Assembly (NCBI GenBank): GCA_903632075.3
Contig: CAHIKZ030005641.1
Span: 1,571,001 to 1,635,000, forward strand
Length of the DNA: 64,000 nt
Direction of reading: 5' to 3'
From: Acanthosepion pharaonis
Taxonomy: Eukaryota; Mollusca; Cephalopoda; Sepiida; Sepiidae
The number at the start of each line of letters is the position of its first letter. Position 1 is the stretch's first letter. Both the position numbers and the translations under genes were made by a program. Positions 57,645 through 64,000 of this stretch are shown here, piece after piece. Under the pieces are notes generated by a model, which saw nothing but the letters and a program-made list of their open reading frames with translations, was not told where the DNA came from and made no database searches.

Positions 57645-58470
57645 AATACCCTATTATAACTGTTCCTGTCCTTCACTTCGTTAGGACGCACAACCGTTAT
57701 GTCATACATCATAAATAATGGATATTCCGTTTTGATCGCGTGGAAAGAGAGAAAAAAATACTACTTGGTTTCAGTGAGAAAATGAAAGAAAGGAGGGAAG
57801 ATAGAAGTATTTAACGACTGTTCCAGTGAAATACAAAAAGAAATGTCAACTTCAAATCTTTATATATGTACGTACTTCTTAAAATAACAACCAGCATTCA
57901 TATTTATGATTATTATTACAATATTTTGTCAAAGTTATTCAGCCCAAATATTTAACCATACTATAGCAGAATTTCTACGTATAGCTTATTGTCGTAGAAC
58001 TCTCCATGAGTGTATTCGAACTTAATAATTAAAAATCATCAGAAAATTAAAGCCGTAAAACTGAGTAACTAATTACAATTGTTTAAAATGGCTAAAAACT
58101 TCTGCATAGTGTTGTATATAATCAAGTAGAATAGGATACGAAAATAAAATGAATATCACCCTACTGTCCCTCCACATTTATCTTCAAAGAGCCCTCCTCA
58201 TGATTAAATTTACGGTTTCTTTGTCTTAGACTCTGTTATTTAATCCATAGCTGGTCGAGAGAAGACTCTGTCATTTAATATCCATTAAGTATTACTTTCT
58301 TACATAAGCACATTTTTTTTTACCTTACTCAGGCTTTCAATCTCGGGTTTGTTTTCTAACAAGTGAACCGTTTAACTTATACCGAACCCGATAAAGTAAA
58401 TAAGATAAGGTTTGATATCTTTTAAGGAGTGTGACATAATATAGATATCTTTCATAAAATTTCTTGACTT
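57645..58470. other. Gene-free intron stretch
   Basis: No gene, RNA or repeat family recognised between the RTE remnant and the next exon of gene B. Confidence 0.4.
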
Positions 58471-58472
58471 AC

Positions 58473-58691
58473 CAGCTAAACATACTAATGAGTGTTCTCT
58501 TCAGAAGAATTGGAATGGTAAACATCTTCCAGACTTTTACAGTTCTGCTGGTCGGAATAGATGTCTGAATTTCTTCCTCTGGATAAATCGAAAGTTTTCT
58601 TTTGTTCCATTTGGCCATTTTCTTGAAAATATTTATGGCTTTTTGGTTTTTTCGAACGCTTAACAGCCAACGGGGTGACTCTGGTAAGATC
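58473..58691 (-). CDS. SLC22-like transporter gene B, exon with ESPRW motif and cytoplasmic loop
   Basis: The chosen acceptor is TTTCCAAG (AG at 58693-58692), because it restores W-ILPESPRWLLSVRKNQ with the previous exon's phase. A nearer CAG at 58682-58681 would break the frame. It continues KAINIFKKMAKWNKRKL, SIYPEEEIQTSIPTSRTV and WKMFTIPILLKRTLISMF, ending TG at the donor GCTG|GTAAGT (GT at 58472-58471). The 219 nt fit phases 2 to 2. P-E-S-P-R-W-L is the conserved SLC22 motif after TM6; the charged loop and LFxxP-like IPILLKR before TM7 also fit. The longer open frame in another phase (58760-58485) is a shadow. Confidence 0.94.
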
Positions 58692-61239
58692 CTTGGAAAT
58701 AAAGTAAAAATAAAACCCAGATTTATTGATCATTATTTTTATCAGATATCGAATTGCCAACCATTATTAATTTTTTTTACCTGTATTTTTTTCATTTTAA
58801 ATATATTTGATATTTTTTTAATATTAATGATATTAGAAGGAATATTTTCTCGCATTTGTATTACATGAAGCCTGGTCCGCCATTATAATTTTTGATTAGT
58901 ATTTCTTTCATCTTATATTTTACTTGTTTTTTTTTTTACTTTAATAGCAATATTTTCTTTCATTTCTTTTTATTAAATGAAACATTATCAGCCTTTATTA
59001 GTTTTTGATTAACATCAATTTTTAATCTAATGAATATAGAAGGATTGACCGAGTAGTTGCGATAAACAACTCAAATTGACATAAAAAACAAATTCAATTC
59101 CGAAAACAATATTTGTTTGTAATCAAAAAAGCACCTGTAATAGTACATGCAAATAATAATTTTAAGTAACCAAGTTCAAATTTCATATATGAAATAATTC
59201 GATGTTATGATAGATATGTAAAATAATTAAAACAAACATTACTCACATAGTAATAGACTACGTGAGTAATGTTTGACTGACGACTAACAATCTCTTTCTT
59301 CTCGAATTTCAGTGCACATGATGTACAATAAATTTAATATAGGAGGTGGGGAAATTGAGCATATAATAAGCTATGTCAGGAGTTTCCCCAACACCAAAAG
59401 CAGTCACAAAGAAAAGTTAAAAATTAGAGTCATATACTTAAATAGTCTCGTCTCGTTGACCGAGCAGCCAATGCTACTGTCGGTTGTAATTTTAAATTTT
59501 TTCTCTTAAATGATCTTTCATGAAAATAGGTTTCTCACCCCTCGTAGCTGTTATCGCTCTTTCCAGTATTGATGGGAATTTCCTTACTAACCTTTTATTT
59601 GAAGTCGTGTGGAATATCATCATTATTTTCTCTTCAAGTTACGTGTGCTATCCAATTTTTTTGTTCTTGCTCCTGTTCATAGTCATCAAATGCTTTCTCT
59701 TATTTTATACAGTCTTTGTGATTCTCCAGTACCAGAACACAGTGTTCAATGAAGGCTGGTTTACTCGTTCAAAGCACTTTATAACCCTTGATTAGAGTAA
59801 GCGATTATCTACTGCTGAAAGTTTAGGTATAAATGGTTATATATAGTTTAAAAAGGTTTATATTGATTCTTATTTCTTTGAACACTTGGTAGAGGATGTT
59901 GCTTTTATGTTCAAGGAAACGAGTAATATTGCCATTATCAATAGAGATGAGGAGAACAGTTACTACACTTTGATCCCATCCCGATAGCCAGGGGCTGAAG
60001 AAAAGCGTGGCTCTAGTAGCATTGAATACCGAATGTTTCCTTATAAGGAAACGCCTAATTTTACCATTACCATCACCATCATATAAACTGATAACTAAAA
60101 TTAGCTAAACAATGTTGAGAAAAATAATAGTCAAAATAAAAATGTATGTTTTAAATAATTCCTTTATTTCACTATGAAATTTCACTCACACCCCCACCTC
60201 TGACAGGTTCTGTCCATATCTTTGGTTAATTTTGGATTGATAGAAATAAGAATAGGTTGGGTACGTCTTTCTCAGACCTTTGAATTCATTTGGAATTAAC
60301 ATAAACCAAATAATTTTGTATTTTTCTTTTTATGTGCTGCGTCCCTTCAAGACGTTGGCGATTACGGCTCTCCACAATTTTTTGACCTTTGTAGCTCTTA
60401 ATTTTTTTCTTTTTGATATCTCTGTTCCACCAGCCAGCCATCCACTGAAACTCAACGGGTATGTTATGCGTACTTTCCCTCCGTCCCTCGAGCCTTCAAT
60501 CTGTCCCTGTGAGTATCAAATTTTCTAAGCTCTCTTTATGTGTCCTAGAATTTCCAACTTTCTCTTTCAGACGTTAAGTATAAGTGTCCATTTTATTTCC
60601 ATTGCCATTAAAACTTCGTCGCTGTTCACAGTTTCATTCTATGGTATTCGCAGCATCCTTCTGAAATCCACATTTCTGCTGCTTCAAGTCTCTCTTCCTG
60701 CATTCATATAGAACGACAACTCATATGACTTTTAACAATCAAATCTGTATTACTATTGTCATTCTTTATAATATTTATTTATTTATTGTGGGCTGGATAT
60801 TAGTTGTTTTTATCAAAATGAAGGATTTCCTACGTTTTGTCTGTTAGAAAGGGATTGTAGAGGGAAAAAATAATTTGTTACACGCACATTATTTTTTTTT
60901 ACTCTATCGCGACTAGAAATTGAAGATTAAACCTTTTGACATAACAGTAAAGTGAATAAGTCTATATTAAGTTTATTTATTACTTTTACTAGTGATTCTT
61001 GCTAATTTATTTCTTGGTTTTTAGTTGCTTTTTTAGTTGCTTAGTTTTCTTGTTTTAGGTCAAACATTTTCAAATAGCTTAAGAAGCCAGTAGGATAACT
61101 GAAGTCCGATTCTGTAAATCTGCACTAATTTTTTTATTGAATACACACTTTAGCCAATTCGACCATAAAAAATATATGGTGAGAAAAAAAGTACAAATCT
61201 ACAGACATATTTTCGCCCCACTACTCCAAATATTCATTC

Positions 61240-61240
<1 letters not shown>
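58692..61240. other. Gene-free intron region of gene B
   Basis: A/T-rich. It contains a 14-bp-arm palindrome at about 59232-59274 (CAAACATTACTCAC/GTGAGTAATGTTTG) and an old dispersed repeat near 60340-60530. Open frames at 59312-59509 and 59520-59795 show no recognised family. Confidence 0.4.

Positions 61241-61242
<2 letters not shown>

Positions 61243-61309
<67 letters not shown>
61243..61309. repeat. (TA)n microsatellite
   Basis: About 33 TA dinucleotides. Confidence 0.97.
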
Positions 61310-61313
<4 letters not shown>

Positions 61314-61561
61314 ATTTTAATACTTAATCTGTGGCTGAATTTCTGGGATTAGGATTTATCATTACTTACATGAGGATTATTGTCCTTACTTTTGTTATTA
61401 TCACAAGCTTTCAGTTATTGTGACCTCCGGTTTTGAATCGGGTTTTCAGCTAATCGACAAGGAATTTAGAATTTTAAGATGAAGCCTTTTTCAATATTAG
61501 TAAATAATGTTTAATATATTTGTTGTAAATTCTCAAGAATAAAAAACACAGATGTGCCGAC

Positions 61562-61850
61562 GGAGGCTTGGCCCAGTGGTTAAAAGCTTTGGTTGAGTAA
61601 TCCAAAAAGTGACTTAACCCAAAGAATTGAGTTCAATGCATAGGGGAAAAAACTTGGAAAGTTGAGTTTTTAAGGGAAATTAACTGAAACAGAGATATAA
61701 GAAAAGGCATGGCACGTAGAACAATCTATTCTCATGGACTAAATAAAGGGCTAGGTTCCAAATTCCAATGTATATCACCTGAAGAAGGTCAGAGCGTACA
61801 ACGGCCGAAACTTCGTTAATATGGCAATAAAGACGAGGACCGAGCAACGT
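61562..61850 (+). mobile_element. tRNA-like SINE head joined to a Penelope-type terminal hammerhead segment
   Basis: A-box-like TGGCCCAGTGGTTAA (61570-61584) and B-box-like GAGTTCAATGC (about 61628-61638) give a tRNA-type head. A body follows, then CACCTGAAGAAGGTC...GGCCGAAACTTCG (61777-61815) and ATATGGCAATAAAGACGAGG. The second part is the kind of sequence found at Penelope-element ends. Confidence 0.5.
61774..61818 (+). ncRNA. Hammerhead-like motif, minimal Penelope type
   Basis: CUGAAGA (61779-61785), one extra A, stem II GGUC/GGCC (one U-G pair) around a 12-nt loop and GAAA (61807-61810). Stem III is at best very short. It has the same architecture as the motifs at 26184 and in the satellite. 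Confidence 0.45.
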
Positions 61851-61859
61851 AAATAGTGC

Positions 61860-63070
61860 TAATAGACAAAGAATTCTAAGATTGCCGAACTTTTTTTTTA
61901 TTGAATACACTTTAGCAATTTCTGCATATAAAGGGTCTATCTCGAGACAAAACACGAAATCTAATCATATTTCTGCCGCTTCGTTAATCTTCGTTTAACT
62001 TTTCTTTTTCTTTTGCATTATAATTATTTGAATTCTAAGCTTATGTCGGTTTGTGTCTGTATTCAGCAATATCATAGCAATTCCTGCGACGATGCTGGAA
62101 CCATGTCTATCGGTACTTACTTTCCCATTAGAACTTATTAACGATGTGGACACGGGGATATACATTATCCCCAGTGATGGCATCCTACCAGTTCACACGA
62201 ACCGATTCTTAAAATTATATTAGCGAACCGGTTGTTGGACTATTCAAAAATAATCTTATATAGACGACATATAGTAGTTAAAACATATAATTAATAAAAA
62301 TTGCTGTAAGTTCTTCGGAGGCTGAAAGAGGGTTTTCTGTGATTAACATTATTTTTACTCAGAAAAGGAAATTTTCTTGAAGTTAAAAATATGGCAAATC
62401 TTCTACTCATAAATTTGATAAGTCTTCCATTGGGTCTTTGAGAATGCAGAGAGATTCCGTTCAAATGTGGCTAAAATCACCATAACACAGCTGATGACAC
62501 TAGAGTCAAAAAAGCATCAGACTTCTGAAAAGAAATATAATGAGTACAGAATTTCAATCTGGAAATATCTTAATAAATAAATGTTTTCTATTAAATTATC
62601 AAAATGGTTGAATTCTTTTTTATACTATATGAAGTGATTTGTTTCTATTCTCAGATTGAAAAAGAATATGAACAGAATAAGTTCCTAAAGATTACCTGCC
62701 TTTACAGAACCGGTTCCTGGAAATTCGGGATGGCATTATTGATTACATCCCATATGCACCTACCCATACATTTTGCATGGTAGCTATGTGAAGAAGAAAA
62801 GCCCACAACGGACGATGCACTTGAAAAATAACATCCGGGGGAACAAATTGACCCGGAGACTGGCGGATGAAGATGAGGAGACGAGCGAGTAAATTATAAT
62901 GAAAAGGTTTCATCTCAGAAATCAAACATATATTTATCTTCTGCTTTCATAATGGAAGCATCAGTTACGGAAACTGCTCCTTATTCAACATGTCAGACTT
63001 AATCTATCTACGATTTTCATTCTGTTCCAAATTTAATCTCTTGTTTTACCGACAGGGTTAAAAATGTGTG
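61860..63070. other. Gene-free intron stretch
   Basis: Open frames at 61995-62183 and 62743-62925 have no recognised family; no RNA gene or repeat recognised. Confidence 0.4.
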
Positions 63071-63071
63071 C

Positions 63072-63131
63072 ATTATCAAATGTTGTATTTACCACGTATA
63101 AATTATCAAATGTTGTATTTACCACGTATAA
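63072..63131. repeat. 30-bp perfect tandem duplication spanning a 5' splice site
   Basis: Bases 63072-63101 and 63102-63131 are identical and each contains the minus-strand donor CGTG|GTAAATAC. The copy next to the exon is the one that keeps the reading frame of gene B. Confidence 0.95.
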
Positions 63132-63294
63132 ATAAAAGCAAAAGGCAGAAACGGCAGAGAAATTATAAGAACAAGCAAGTCCCATCTTCTGACGAAATAA
63201 GCCAACAATATTAGCAACATTGAACCGACGCTATAATATATGTGAATTGCAACAGAAGATGTCTTCCTCTGGGTTGTAGAAGAAATTTCCGCAC
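63123..63294 (-). CDS. SLC22-like transporter gene B, exon with TM5-TM6
   Basis: The acceptor TTGTTTTACAG (AG at 63296-63295) and donor ACGTG|GTAAAT (GT at 63122-63121) bound 172 nt, phases 1 to 2. It reads AEISSTTQRKTSSVAIHIYY, then SVGSMLLILLAYFVRRWDLL and VLIISLPFLPFAFIYT. This is the SLC22 pattern of G-x-M-L-L...L-A-Y-x-x-R-x-W...S-L-P-x-x. The terminal TG plus G of the next exon gives Trp and leads into ILPESPRW. The larger open frame nearby (63399-63211) is a different phase and is not the gene. Upstream exons (TM1-TM4) are not in the last 700 bases and must lie beyond the window. Confidence 0.9.
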
Positions 63295-63479
63295 CTGTAA
63301 AACAAAAAAAACACAGACGTAAATCAGTTCATTGGAAGAATGAGATAAAAAAAAATCGCTCGAAAGATATTTACGGATACTGATTGTTTTTCTTTCCAAA
63401 GCAATTTTTGTCTAAAACAAACAGACTTATTGAAAATGTCCGTAATTCTTAGAACAAATGAAAGTATTAAGTATTATTA

Positions 63480-63990
63480 AAACCTCAATACAAACTGTCT
63501 CAGGTGAATCAATAAAATCTATTGAATCTTTTGACTATGCAGATGACCTATCACTGCAGACATCATTTCCAATGCCATAGTTATCCTACATCATCTAGAA
63601 AATGCTGCTAACGATACTGGACTCAACATCTCTAAAATTGAATTCATAAACTTTAAGCAGCCAGGTTCAACACAAACTGTCCCAGGAGAATCAATAAAAT
63701 ATGCCGAATCTTTAACATAGGAAGAGAATTGAATTCTACTAAAATGGAAGTGAAAATTCGCGTAACTAAAGCCTGGACCGCCTTGAATAGAATGGCTATA
63801 ATCTGGAAATCTACCAGACAACCTCAAACGGAAGTACAGGCGGTGTTAATGTATGGTGCCACTGCTTCAACGTTAGCTAAAAACCTTGAGTCTAAGATTG
63901 ATGGAACCGACACTCGGATGCTGAGAGCGATATTTAACATCTCTTTGAAACAATATCTAAACCACACCGTAATCACAGCTCTATAGACTT
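63480..63990 (+). pseudogene. RTE-type retroelement fragment
   Basis: The plus strand reads SIESFDYADDLSLQT with an intact YADD (about 63537), then in shifted frames the 63729-63986 frame VTKAWTALNRMAIIWK, AVLMYGATASTLAKNLESK and DGTDTRMLRAIFNISL. The paralogue at 56755-57640 has the same blocks with a mutated catalytic box. Frameshifts and deletions separate the blocks. It runs to the window edge. Confidence 0.75.
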
Positions 63991-64000
63991 ACGTGAACTC

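Noticed and set aside
58473..58680. Acceptor CAG at 58682-58681 for the ESPRW exon
   Set aside because: It would need the previous exon to end after one codon base, but that exon ends after two; the acceptor 11 bases upstream gives W-ILPESPRW in frame.
58485..58760. 91-codon minus-strand open frame overlapping the ESPRW exon
   Set aside because: It is a shifted frame; only the other phase gives SPRWLLSVRKNQ and correct splice joins on both sides.

Overview
This window is AT-rich, repeat-saturated animal nuclear DNA with spliced genes, long introns and no operons. A mollusc, most likely a coleoid cephalopod, fits best. The reasons are a short piece near 11.5 kb that resembles an abundant squid/octopus SINE, several decayed jockey/CR1-, RTE- and Penelope-type retroelement families, tRNA-derived SINEs and long (TA)n/(GT)n tracts. 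The species assignment is from recalled repeat motifs and is an inference.

Genes. I assembled parts of two SLC22-type (organic cation/anion transporter, MFS) genes lying head-to-tail on the minus strand. The upstream gene (gene B) is represented by five exons at 63294-63123, 58691-58473, 54830-54604, 51200-51019 and 39871-39611. They run from TM5/6 through the ESPRW motif, TM7/8, the ELYPTVIRN motif and TM12 to the C-terminus, and splice phases agree at every junction; its N-terminal exons lie beyond the right edge. The downstream gene (gene A) starts in this window: exon 1 at 11836-11694 (start codon and TM1) and exon 2 at 271-49 (extracellular loop with cysteines and glycosylation sequons); the rest lies off the left edge. 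Exon 1 of gene A is only 143 nt of coding sequence. Nothing else in the window is a convincing host protein-coding gene.

Layout. 0-12 kb: intron 1 of gene A, holding a foldback element inserted in a SINE, a tRNA-SINE carrying a complete hammerhead-ribozyme motif, a Penelope fragment, a jockey-like corpse and a tandem tRNA-like repeat. 12-39 kb: the intergenic region, with more retroelement corpses (one Penelope copy with its YRDD site), a Tc1/mariner remnant and a 9.2-kb array of a ~526-bp satellite (29.4-38.7 kb). The array has 14 full direct units, a partial one, then an inverted block, and every unit carries a hammerhead-like core of the minimal Penelope type. 39-64 kb: gene B, whose introns contain an RT element with a C-terminal zinc-knuckle/endonuclease-like part, a 5S-rRNA-headed SINE, a Penelope GIY-YIG tail between long inverted repeats, more hammerhead SINE copies and RTE remnants.

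The most unusual theme is the density of hammerhead-ribozyme-like motifs in three settings: tRNA-SINE, satellite array and Penelope remnants. All positions were read by eye; boundaries of repeats are approximate and no database search or folding was run.
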